Below, piece by piece: positions 1 to 7,822 of a stretch of DNA of 50,214 nt (position 1 is the first letter of the stretch; each line of letters starts with the position of its first letter). The position numbers and the translations under genes are program-made. This DNA comes from Pseudomonadota bacterium (GTDB taxonomy: Bacteria; Desulfobacterota; Binatia; UBA1149), in contig JACNKC010000071.1 of NCBI GenBank assembly GCA_014382245.1, positions 1-50,214 on the forward strand. Direction: 5' to 3'. Under the pieces are notes generated by a model. It searched no databases. It was not told where the DNA came from and was given only the letters and a program-made list of their open reading frames with translations.

Positions 1-495
1 GGCCGGGGCCCTCACCGCGTCGGCCATGCACCGGGTCTCGCGGTGGGCCGCGGGGGTAAGCGATGAACTACCGCACGCGAACAACAAATCGCGCACGGTA
101 ACTACGACGCCACGGTCAGACACCGTCGCCGAGAGGTCGCGTGCCCTGAGCCTGGCCCGAAGGCGACGATTGCGCCCCAGCTCGCGCTGCTGGGCTGCCA
201 GGCGGCGCTGGATTCGCTGGCCCCGCTGCCGGTCCTGTTGCTGTTGGTCTCCCGCCGCAGCGCCCGCCAAGCCACCCAGTGCGGCACCTATGGCAGCACC
301 CTCGGCCGCGTCACCGCTCTGGTTGCCGATAATAGCGCCGGCGCCGGCGCCGATCAGCGCCCCGGTGGCGGTAGACTTTTCGCGCTGGGTGGCTGGCCCC
401 GACGCGCAGGAAGCCAACAGGAGGGCGACGACGGAAAGAACCGCAAGCAAGCGCAGCCTCGATGGCCGAGACCTTTTTACCTGGTCTGATCTCAT
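1..495 (-). CDS. Glycine-zipper lipoprotein with start of an OmpA-like domain (partial, 3' end outside window)
   Basis: Open from an ATG at 495 to the left edge of the window (165 codons, no stop). A basic N-terminus and hydrophobic stretch end in a lipobox-like LLASC (Cys 30), so the product is probably an outer-membrane lipoprotein. Residues about 47-85 are an Ala/Gly zipper (GAGAGAIIG, GAALGGLAGAAAG). A Gln/Arg-rich linker follows, and the last visible part (VVVTVRDLLFACGS) resembles the first strand of OmpA-type peptidoglycan-binding domains. The ATG overlaps the TGA of the upstream gene (ATGA), with GGAGGGG just before it, so translation is probably coupled. Its first half is clearly paralogous to the upstream gene. 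The function of such envelope proteins is not well defined; peptidoglycan anchoring is inferred from the OmpA-like part. Confidence 0.75.
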   Translation of the reverse strand, partial: MRSDQVKRSRPSRLRLLAVLSVVALLLASCASGPATQREKSTATGALIGAGAGAIIGNQSGDAAEGAAIGAALGGLAGAAAGDQQQQDRQRGQRIQRRLAAQQRELGRNRRLRARLRARDLSATVSDRGVVVTVRDLLFACGSSSLTPAAHRETRCMADAVRAPA

Positions 496-818
496 CGCCC
501 CTCCAGCTCTTCTATCTGGCGTTTCTGGTTTTCGATTTCGCGCTCCTGCTCGTCCAGCTTGCGCTCAAGCTCGTCGAGATCCTGCTCCTGGCTCTGGTGA
601 TGATCGCCAGCCCTGGCCCCGCTCAGCGCCCCGAGCGCAGCCCCGATAGCCGCACCCTCGGCGGCGTTGCCACCCTGGTTTCCAATGATGGCACCGGCCC
701 CCGCTCCCAGCAGCGCCCCGGTGACGGTAGCTTTTTCTCGCTGGGTAAGAGGGCCCGACGCGCAGGCGGCGACAAAGGCCAGCGCTAATGAAAAGGCTGC
801 AAACTTCCTGGTGTACAT
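492..818 (-). CDS. Small glycine-zipper lipoprotein with C-terminal coiled coil
   Basis: A protein of 108 aa. A short signal peptide ends in the lipobox-like FVAAC (Cys 19). Residues about 30-67 form a glycine zipper (GALLGAGAGAIIG, GAAIGAALGALSG), and the tail from about residue 77 is a charged heptad-like coiled coil (ERKLDEQEREIENQKRQIEE). The start is set by a strong GGAGG seven bases before ATG at 818; the open frame continues upstream, but into the lspA spacer. The gene lies 130 bp after lspA and overlaps the next paralogous lipoprotein by four bases. It is probably an envelope lipoprotein of the YMGG-like glycine-zipper type. No enzymatic motif is seen. Confidence 0.8.
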   Translation of the reverse strand: MYTRKFAAFSLALAFVAACASGPLTQREKATVTGALLGAGAGAIIGNQGGNAAEGAAIGAALGALSGARAGDHHQSQEQDLDELERKLDEQEREIENQKRQIEELEGR

Positions 819-948
819 ATTTTCCTCCAATGGGGGCAAGAGGGCGACATCCTCGCCGAGCACCCTGTGCACATGGTTCCAGCCGAAGCCCGGATCGTCA
901 ACAGCCCTTCTCCCCGGAGTGACGCCGGAGGCCGGGCGCGCCAGTAGA

Positions 949-1422
949 TCAGGCAGCCGGTTCGCGCCAGGTACACCACAGCAGCACCACCACGCCCACG
1001 CTGATGGCACTGTCGGCCACGTTGAAGGCCGGCCAGTGCCACGCGCCCAGGTAGAAGTCTGCAAAATCGAGCACCGCGCCGTGCGTGACCCTGTCCCAGA
1101 GATTTCCCAGCGCGCCACCCATGATGGCAGCCAGCGAGGCCCTGTAGGCCCTGCGCTCCACGGGCACCTTGGAAACCAGCCAGCCCATGCCGAGCACGGC
1201 CCCCGCGGCCACTACCGACAGCAGAACGCTGCGCCAGGTCCAGCCGTCGTGGGCCAGCAAACCGAAAGCAGCGCCGGTGTTACGAACGTGGACAAGCGAG
1301 AAGAAACCGGGGATGACTTCGACGTAGCCGCCGCGCGGAAGATACTCGAGCAGCAGCATCTTGGTCAGCCGGTCGAGCAGCAGGACGGTGGCGGCCAACA
1401 GGCCGACGGCGCGAGCAGTCAC
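949..1422 (-). CDS. lspA: Signal peptidase II (prolipoprotein peptidase)
   Basis: An inner-membrane aspartyl protease of 157 aa that removes signal peptides from lipid-modified prolipoproteins. It has four hydrophobic segments and the family signatures: VRNTGAAFG near residue 46, then VLDFADFY and FNVADSAIS carrying the two catalytic Asp residues. The preferred start is the GTG at 1422, which overlaps the ileS stop codon (GTGA) and gives a normal N-terminus; an in-frame GTG at 1458, inside ileS, would add 12 residues. Neither has a clear ribosome site, so coupling to ileS is likely. The ileS-lspA pair is common in bacteria, and the lipoprotein genes just downstream would be substrates of this enzyme. 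Confidence 0.95.
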   Translation of the reverse strand: MTARAVGLLAATVLLLDRLTKMLLLEYLPRGGYVEVIPGFFSLVHVRNTGAAFGLLAHDGWTWRSVLLSVVAAGAVLGMGWLVSKVPVERRAYRASLAAIMGGALGNLWDRVTHGAVLDFADFYLGAWHWPAFNVADSAISVGVVVLLWCTWREPAA

Positions 1423-4172
1423 CCGATCGAGGCGACCACGTCGCCGCAACGACCACACAACAGCTTCGTGTCGTCGCCTTCGTCTACCAGCTCATCATAG
1501 TTCCAGCAGCGGGCACACTTGCCACCGCGCGCCGCGGCCACTTCCACCCGGGTGTCGTCTCCGTCCGAACGGGTCAACTCAAGTTGCGATACGATAATCA
1601 CCGCGGCGAGGGTTTCTTCGCCCACCTGCTCGAGCAACTCGAAGTCAGCGGACGGCACCGCCAGCACCACGCTCGCGTCGAGCGAGTGGCCGATATCGCC
1701 GGCCTGGCGTTTCTCTTCCAGCGCGCGCGTCACGGCTGCCCGCGCCGTCCAGGTGGCCTGCCAGCGCGTGAGCAGCGGCTCGTTGTTCCAGCTCTCGTCG
1801 GGCGCGGGGAAATCCTGCATGAAAACGCTCGCCGCGTCATCGTTGCCCGGGATCTGCCCCCATATCTCTTCGGCGGTAAACGACAACACCGGCGCCACCA
1901 GCACGGTAAGGGTTTCGAGCACGGTGCGCATGGCGGTCTGCGCGCTGCGCCGCTCACGCGAATCGCGTCCCCCGCAGTAGAGCCGGTCCTTGACGATGTC
2001 GAAGTACTGGGAGCTCAGTTCGACGCTGCAGAAATTGTTGAGCTCGCGGTAGACGACGTGAAATTCACAGGCCTCGTAAGCCCGCCGGCAGCGGCCGACG
2101 AAACCGTGCAGCGCCGCCAGCACCCAGCGGTCGAGATCGTCCATGTCGTCCCAGGCGACGGCGTCGACCACGGGGTCAAAATCGTGCAGGTTCCCCAGCA
2201 GGTTGCGCGCCGTGTTGCGTATCCTGCGGTAAGAGTCGGAAACCCGCTTGAGGATTTCATCCGACAGGCTCACGTCGTCGCGGTAGTCCTCCGACGAGAC
2301 CCACAAGCGCATGATGTCAGCGCCGTACTGCTTGAGTACCTTGGCCGGTTCGACCACGTTGCCCAATGACTTGGACTGCTTGCGACCTTTTCCGTCGAGC
2401 AGGAAGCCGTGCGTCAACACCGCGCGGTAAGGCGCGCGGTCGCGCGTGGCCACGCTGGTGAGCAAGGAAGAATGGAACCAGCCCCGGTGCTGGTCGCTTC
2501 CCTCGAGGTAAAGGTCCGAAACGGTCCCCTCGCCGTGGTCGCGCTCCATCACCGAGGAGAAGCTCGATCCCGAATCAAACCATACGTCGAGGATGTCGTT
2601 GTCGCGCTCAAAGTTCGTGCCCGAACAGGACGGGCAGGCGAAGCCCGCGGGGAGCAGGTCTTCGGTGTCCCGCGTAAACCAAGCGTCGGAGCCCTCCTGC
2701 TCGAAAATATCGGCCACGTGCCTGACGACATCGCCGTTACAGGTGGCCTGCCCGCAATCGCTGCAGTGCAGGGCGGGAACCGGTACGCCCCAGGCCCGTT
2801 GTCGCGACAGGCACCAGTCGGGTCGGCCGGCTATCATGCCGTGTATGCGATCCCGTCCCCACGACGGTATCCACTTCACCTCGTCCACGCAGTCGAGAGC
2901 GCGCTCGCGAATGTTGTCCATCGACACGAACCACTGGTCGGTGGCCCTGAATATTATCGGTCGCCGGCAGCGCCAGCAGTGCGGATAGCTGTGCTGTATG
3001 GTTTCTTCGGCCAGCAGGGCACCGGTAGCCTGCAGGGTCTCGACCACCGTGTCATCGGCGCTGAACACGTGCTTGCCCTCCAGCTCGGGTAACTCGGAGG
3101 TAAAACAACCGGTAGCGTCTACCGGCGCGTAGACCTCCAGCCCATAACGACGTCCTACCACGTAGTCGTCGTGGCCGTGTCCGGGGGCGGTGTGCACGCA
3201 GCCGGTTCCAGCCTCCAGGGTCACGTGGTCACCGAGCACGAGCAGCGAATCCCGGTCCAGCCAGGGATGGCGAGCCGTCATGCCCTCCAGCTCGCGGCCG
3301 GCGATGGTGGCGCGCGTGGCACCCAGGCCCAACACCTCGCGCAACTGCTCGAGCATGCCCTCGGCCACCAGCAGGGGGCCGCCGGGCGCGTCTACGACGA
3401 CGTAATCAAAACCGGGGTTCAAGCAGATGGCGAGGTTGGCGGGCAAGGTCCACGGCGTGGTGGTCCAGATGGCAACGCCCAGCCCCTCTTCGACCAGCGC
3501 CTGCAAATCACCGGTCGCACCGGCAAACGCAAAGCGGACGTAAACCGATCTCGAACTGTGATCCGAATACTCGACCTCGGCCTCGGCCAGGGCAGTGCGG
3601 CAGGACGAGCACCAGTGGACCGGACGCCTGCCGTGATACAGCGCACCCGAGTCAGCCAGGCGCGCAAGCTCGCGCAGTTCGTCAGCCTCGTAGGCCTTGT
3701 CCAGTGTAAGGTACGGATTGTCCCAGTCGGCCTGTATGCCCAGGCGCTTGAAGTCTTCGCGTTGGCGGTCAACGCAGTCCAGGGCGTAATCCCTGCACAG
3801 CTGCCGTACTTCAACGCGGCTGGTCTCTGCTCTCTTCTTGCGGCCGAGTTTTTTCTCGACCTCCAGCTCTATGGGCAATCCGTGGCAGTCCCAGCCGGGA
3901 CGAAACGAGACCCGGAAGCCGGCAAAGTGCCGGTACTTGACCACGATATCCTTGAGAACCTTGTTCAGAACATGGCCCGCGTGGATGTCGCCGTTGGCAT
4001 AAGGCGGACCGTCATGAAACAGGAAGGGCTTGGCGCCCTCCCGCAGCTGCCCCATCTGCTGCCAGAGCCCCTCCTCCTGCCAACGCTCGAGCAACTCGGG
4101 CTCCCGCTGTGGCAACTTGGCACGCATGGGAAACGAAGTGCTCGGGAGGTTGAGTGTGTCCTTGTAGTCCAT
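1419..4172 (-). CDS. ileS: Isoleucine--tRNA ligase
   Basis: A class I aminoacyl-tRNA synthetase of 917 aa that charges tRNA-Ile and edits misactivated valine. The HIGH signature reads HAGH at residues 64-67, within PYANGDIHAGH. The KMSKS loop reads KQSKS near residue 595. The C-terminus carries a zinc ribbon (CARCWNY near 886 and CGRCGD near 907), typical of the bacterial IleRS type that ends in a metal-binding module. The length is normal. The start ATG at 4172 gives the expected N-terminus (DYKDTLNLP). The gene heads a run with lspA and two lipoprotein genes. No T-box leader is evident in the roughly 100 bases upstream. Confidence 0.97.
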   Translation of the reverse strand: MDYKDTLNLPSTSFPMRAKLPQREPELLERWQEEGLWQQMGQLREGAKPFLFHDGPPYANGDIHAGHVLNKVLKDIVVKYRHFAGFRVSFRPGWDCHGLPIELEVEKKLGRKKRAETSRVEVRQLCRDYALDCVDRQREDFKRLGIQADWDNPYLTLDKAYEADELRELARLADSGALYHGRRPVHWCSSCRTALAEAEVEYSDHSSRSVYVRFAFAGATGDLQALVEEGLGVAIWTTTPWTLPANLAICLNPGFDYVVVDAPGGPLLVAEGMLEQLREVLGLGATRATIAGRELEGMTARHPWLDRDSLLVLGDHVTLEAGTGCVHTAPGHGHDDYVVGRRYGLEVYAPVDATGCFTSELPELEGKHVFSADDTVVETLQATGALLAEETIQHSYPHCWRCRRPIIFRATDQWFVSMDNIRERALDCVDEVKWIPSWGRDRIHGMIAGRPDWCLSRQRAWGVPVPALHCSDCGQATCNGDVVRHVADIFEQEGSDAWFTRDTEDLLPAGFACPSCSGTNFERDNDILDVWFDSGSSFSSVMERDHGEGTVSDLYLEGSDQHRGWFHSSLLTSVATRDRAPYRAVLTHGFLLDGKGRKQSKSLGNVVEPAKVLKQYGADIMRLWVSSEDYRDDVSLSDEILKRVSDSYRRIRNTARNLLGNLHDFDPVVDAVAWDDMDDLDRWVLAALHGFVGRCRRAYEACEFHVVYRELNNFCSVELSSQYFDIVKDRLYCGGRDSRERRSAQTAMRTVLETLTVLVAPVLSFTAEEIWGQIPGNDDAASVFMQDFPAPDESWNNEPLLTRWQATWTARAAVTRALEEKRQAGDIGHSLDASVVLAVPSADFELLEQVGEETLAAVIIVSQLELTRSDGDDTRVEVAAARGGKCARCWNYDELVDEGDDTKLLCGRCGDVVASIG

Positions 4173-4275
4173 CGCCTGTAGCCGCAGGAGGGCCGAAAGA
4201 GCAGCGATATCAACTTAACGGCAGGCTGGCAACTCGGTCGTATCCGTGGCAGGGTGTTCTCCCGTGGCAAAGAGA

Positions 4276-4515
4276 ATGCAATTGGACTTCAACGTTGCCG
4301 GCCCGTCGACCGTTGACGAGAACGGTCAGCCCAGGCCCTGCGTTATGGGAACGGAATGGGTCAACACGGACACCCTGGCCACGCTCGACAAGATAGGCAT
4401 CGCTCCCACCGACCCCTGGGGTAAACCGCTACCGGTCAGCGACAGCCGATCAAGCGACACAACAGCCCCTGCTGGAGCCGCCGACCAAACCGCCCAGCCT
4501 GATACTGAAGGCTGA
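4276..4515 (+). CDS. Small hypothetical protein
   Basis: An open frame of 79 codons lying between ileS and a small gene on the other strand. It starts at ATG 4276 after AAAGAG; an in-frame upstream start at 4246 would add ten residues. The predicted protein is hydrophilic, with an acidic, Ser/Ala/Thr-rich tail, no signal peptide, no membrane segment and no motif I recognise. Support is only moderate: the composition looks protein-like (VMGTEWVNTDTLATLDKIGI) and the frame does not lie under a known gene. It could be non-coding. Confidence 0.4.
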   Translation: MQLDFNVAGPSTVDENGQPRPCVMGTEWVNTDTLATLDKIGIAPTDPWGKPLPVSDSRSSDTTAPAGAADQTAQPDTEG

Positions 4516-4542
4516 GCGCCGGCGGTCTATCGAAAAGATCTC

Positions 4543-4839
4543 TCAGCCAAGCTCTGCGGCCGTTAACTGGCGGGTGACCGGCCTGCGACTGCCGCTGCGA
4601 TCGCGGCCCCGACCAAGAATATGCTCCCTGCACATGCCCATGCGGGCGCAACACATCTCGCTGTTAAGGTCGTTGTTGAAGGTACGCTGCTGGCCGTCTT
4701 CGAAGAGAATCCGCACAAGGCAGGTGCCGCCGATTATCGTTGAGGTCATGACCTCGACGACTACGCCGTTGCCCCAATCCTCCCGGTAGTCCTGCCAGAC
4801 GCGGTCACCGAGGCGAAGAAATTGCCTTATACCCCTCAT
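4543..4839 (-). CDS. Small hypothetical protein with an SH3-like/DUF3553-like core
   Basis: A protein of 98 aa whose N-terminal half reads like a compact beta-barrel: GDRVWQDYREDWGNGVVVEV, then a hydrophobic strand and VRILFEDGQQRTF. This resembles small proteins that open with a G-D-x-V...W-G-x-G pattern, such as DUF3553, but I cannot assign it firmly. Two adjacent cysteines (MCCARMG) and a basic C-terminus follow. No signal peptide or membrane segment is present. It starts at ATG 4839 without a strong ribosome site. Function unknown. Confidence 0.55.
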   Translation of the reverse strand: MRGIRQFLRLGDRVWQDYREDWGNGVVVEVMTSTIIGGTCLVRILFEDGQQRTFNNDLNSEMCCARMGMCREHILGRGRDRSGSRRPVTRQLTAAELG

Positions 4840-5023
4840 CGAAAAATTCCATGCCTGACTCGAACACTACAACGGGTAGCAGCCGGTTAGCAAGACTTTT
4901 ATACAAACAATTACTGGCAATTTTCGTGCCCACGGCGGCGGCCCGGGACCAAGCCCCAAGACAACGGCCGGGACCTACAAGTAGTAGCTGGATTACGCGG
5001 CGCACGGCCGCGTTCTAGAACCC

Positions 5024-5233
5024 TCAACCCCCGTCGGGGGCTACCTCCACGCGGCCCCCGTCTACGAGCACCGGCACTATGCGCTCACCGCCGCTCAGCT
5101 TGAGCAACTCGGGCACGCGCTCGGGTTGATCGACTACATTTATCTCCGAAAACGGCTTTCCCTCGGCCTGCAGGCTATCGCGCAGGGCCGAGCAGTACGG
5201 ACACCCGGTCTTTACATAAAGCGTTACTGCCAC
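5024..5233 (-). CDS. Glutaredoxin-like protein
   Basis: A protein of 69 aa with a thioredoxin fold: a CPYC redox site at residues 11-14 (KTGCPYC), then the INVVD strand, and IVPVLVDG with the cis-Pro expected in glutaredoxins. The short Gly-rich end (VAPDGG) recalls the Uxx-star subgroup of glutaredoxin-like proteins. It probably reduces disulfides or glutathione adducts in the cytoplasm. The start is a GTG at 5233, preceded by AGGAGG eleven bases upstream; the AGGAGG overlaps the last codons of the preceding sulfatase-like gene. Confidence 0.85.
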   Translation of the reverse strand: MAVTLYVKTGCPYCSALRDSLQAEGKPFSEINVVDQPERVPELLKLSGGERIVPVLVDGGRVEVAPDGG

Positions 5234-5241
5234 GGTAGTGA

Positions 5242-6754
5242 TTACCTCCTGTGATCCTGCTCGGACGGCTCCCGGCCGGCAGGGGGATCATCGTCGGCGA
5301 GGGGTTGCAGGTAGCCGAGCTCCTCGAGTGCGAGTCGCTGCTGCCTGTCCAGGCCCGTCGCGCCGCGGTTGTGCTCCTGCATGAAGCTGCCGACAAAATC
5401 CCTGTCCGACGGACGATAGCGCCTCGCTACAGCGAACGACAGCGTGGCCGCGCGCGAGCGGGTGACGAAGCCGCTCAGTTTTTCGGCGGTGCCCACTGGA
5501 GCACTGGCGGCCGGCAAGCCGTCGCGGCTGTCAGCATGGGCGGCATCGAACCAACGCCACCCGCAAAGCCCGGGGTCACCGCCGGGGCAGTCCGAGGCCA
5601 GCAGTGTGCCCTGGCGGGTGTGGGCTGCCCACTTGCTGGTTCTCCCTGTCCGGGTAGAAAACACGGCGCGGGAGCTTTGCGGGTCGCCCTCGAGCAGGCC
5701 CCGCAAGCTGCTGCCGTGCAAGCCGGGTGGTGGCGACACCCCGGCGTAGTCGAGCAGGGTGGGGAGCAGGTCTACCAATGATACCGCTGCCGTCACCCGC
5801 GCGGGCGCCGCTGCGAGCGACCCGGCGGGCAGCTTGATAAGCAACGGCACCCTGGTCGACTCCTCGTGCAGTGTCGCCCCGTGCCTGAACCAGGACCCGT
5901 GCTCGCCGAATGCCTCGCCGTGATCGGCCGTGACCACTATCAACGCCCGGTCGTAGAGAATCAGTCTGCCGCAGCCTCCCAAGCAAGCGCCCCAGCCCGG
6001 CATCGGCATAACTTATCTCGGCGTCGTAAGCGTCGATGTAATCACGCAGGCGTGGCCGTTGGTCGAGCCGTTGGTATTCGGGTACCAGCGAGGGCTCGAA
6101 CAGCCCGGAGGCAGCCGCCGCCGGGCCGGGTGCAAAGCTGCGCGGCTCGGGCGCGGCGTAGGGCCCGTGCGGATCGATGAGATGCAGAAAGAGAAAGCCG
6201 GGTTGCCACCCACCGTCGAGCTCGCGGGCGACGCTGGCCACGGTATCGGCCGCGATGCGCTGGTAGTTCTCACGGTTGCGTTCGCGCACCGGCAGCAGGT
6301 CATCCCAGGCATCAAAGCCCTGGTCAAGACCCGAGAGTTGGCCGACCAGCACCGTGCTGCTCACGAATCCGCGGCTGCTGTAACCAGCCCCCGCAAGTAA
6401 TTCGGCCAGGGTAAGATTTTCGCCGGCCAGCTCCTGCCCCAGTTGCCTCAGCCCGTGGCCGTGCGGATATTTTCCGGTAAACAACGACGCGTAGGCCGGG
6501 CTGGTACGGGGGCAGGGGGTAAACGCACGTTCAAAAACAACCGCGTCCTCGGCCAGCCGGGTGAGCGCGGGAGCGGTGTCTCTCGGATAACCGTATATCG
6601 ACAGGTGGTCGGCCCGCAACGCGTCTACGGTCAGCAACAGTATCGGTACGCGCGGCATGGATGTAACGGTAGTGGGCACAACGGGGGAAGACGGACGGCA
6701 GGCGGAAATGCTGAGCAACAGCAGCGTCGCGACAAGCACGCTGCTGGCCGTCAT
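5242..6754 (-). pseudogene. Sulfatase-family (alkaline phosphatase-like) lipoprotein, interrupted by a one-base frameshift
   Basis: A lipoprotein of about 503 aa if one base near 5960 is skipped. It starts at ATG 6754 with a signal peptide ending in LSISAC. The N-terminal metal-binding stretch LLLTVDALRADH and the active-site region (RTSPAYASLFTG) are in one frame up to about 5960. The C-terminal half, starting at LYDRALIVVTADHGEAFGEHG, continues in the next frame to the stop at 5242. The total length is 3n+1, consistent with a single inserted base in GATTCTC. The position usually held by the formylglycine Cys or Ser (CxPxR) reads T-S-P-A-Y, so the nucleophile may be Thr, as in phosphoethanolamine or phosphoglycerol transferases; the substrate is unknown. 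The frameshift may be real or a sequencing error. The gene follows the acyltransferase by 28 bases. Confidence 0.75.
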
Positions 6755-6782
6755 TGTCCGTGACGATGGGCAGCGCAGGTAC

Positions 6783-7706
6783 TCAGCCAAGGAAGATCGA
6801 CTTGCGCTGGCCCAGCTTACGGCGAATGAGCACCTGCACGGTGCGCCGAAGCCTTTGCGACATGGCGTCAAAATCAGTGCTGCCTTCACCGCGAAAACGA
6901 TTCTCACGGTAGAGATAAATCCGCCTGCCGAACACCAGGGTCCAACGCGTTGGCAGGGGTAACAATCCACCCAGGCCGAGCAGTGGAAACAGCGGGGTGA
7001 TGGGCATGTAGGGCGCGCCGAGCAAGCGGCCCAACCTCCTGCTGCGACCAATGACGGGATAGGTTTCCTCCGCCCCGATGACGGCAAAGGGAATGATGGG
7101 CACGCGGTGGCGCAGGCTCAGCCTGGCGGCCGAAGTGGCAAAGCGACGCAGCTTGTAACGCTCGTCGAAAAGCTTGGCGACACCGTTTACGCCCTCGGGA
7201 AATATAAGTGGCATTTCGCCACGGCCGAGAAGATCGTCGGCAACCGCGTAGCGGGCCGGCGCCCCGCCCATCTTGCGGTAAGCATCCGCCACCGGCCCCA
7301 TGCCCTCTACAAAGGCGTCAAAGAGCGGCCGGGCCACTCGGCCGGGCTTCCAGACATTGGACAGCGCGTAACAGACCATGGTTGCGTCCAGGGGCAACGC
7401 ACCCGAGTGGTTACCCACGAGTATGGCGCCGCCCTCCTCGGGCAGGTTTTCGAGCCCCTGCAGATCGACCCGCCAGTAGTTGTCAAAAAGAAACTTGAAC
7501 AGCGGTTCCGAGCGGGAACGGAAGGCAAGGTCAAGACCATAATCATCAGCCGAGCCCGCCTCGATAGCCTCGCTTACTCGCGGTGCGGTGGCCTCAGCCA
7601 GGCGCTGGCGCCCCTCCTCGTCAAGGGCAAAACTTTTGCGTGGGGAAGCTCCCTGACTGGCAAGCGGTACGCTGTGGACCGCGTCGGGAAAAGAGTCCAG
7701 GGCCAT
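6783..7706 (-). CDS. Lysophospholipid acyltransferase family protein (PlsC-like)
   Basis: A protein of 307 aa with the acyltransferase block NHSGALPLDA, where His is the catalytic base followed by Asp, and a downstream IFPEGVNG motif that positions the phosphate group. This arrangement matches the 1-acylglycerol-phosphate acyltransferase superfamily, in the subgroup with NHSG-x-LPxD. It probably transfers an acyl chain to a glycerolipid at the inner membrane. The N-terminal 70 residues are variable and hydrophilic; a hydrophobic stretch, LFPLLGLGGLLPL, near the C-terminus may contact the membrane. The sulfatase-like lipoprotein begins 28 bases downstream, so the two may be co-transcribed. The exact substrate cannot be read from the sequence. 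Confidence 0.85.
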   Translation of the reverse strand: MALDSFPDAVHSVPLASQGASPRKSFALDEEGRQRLAEATAPRVSEAIEAGSADDYGLDLAFRSRSEPLFKFLFDNYWRVDLQGLENLPEEGGAILVGNHSGALPLDATMVCYALSNVWKPGRVARPLFDAFVEGMGPVADAYRKMGGAPARYAVADDLLGRGEMPLIFPEGVNGVAKLFDERYKLRRFATSAARLSLRHRVPIIPFAVIGAEETYPVIGRSRRLGRLLGAPYMPITPLFPLLGLGGLLPLPTRWTLVFGRRIYLYRENRFRGEGSTDFDAMSQRLRRTVQVLIRRKLGQRKSIFLG

Positions 7707-7822
7707 CTCCAGACGTAACCTATCAGGCTACGGCGCGTCTGCCAATGGTTTTCGCACAACACCGCCCTCTCCAGAAGGGCCAGGCGTCCCCGCTCGCCTG
7801 GCCCCTGTCGGACGCCTTCCCC

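Noticed and set aside
4805..5005. 66-codon minus-strand frame upstream of the 98-aa gene
   Set aside because: Overlaps the supported small gene in another frame; no ribosome site or motif.
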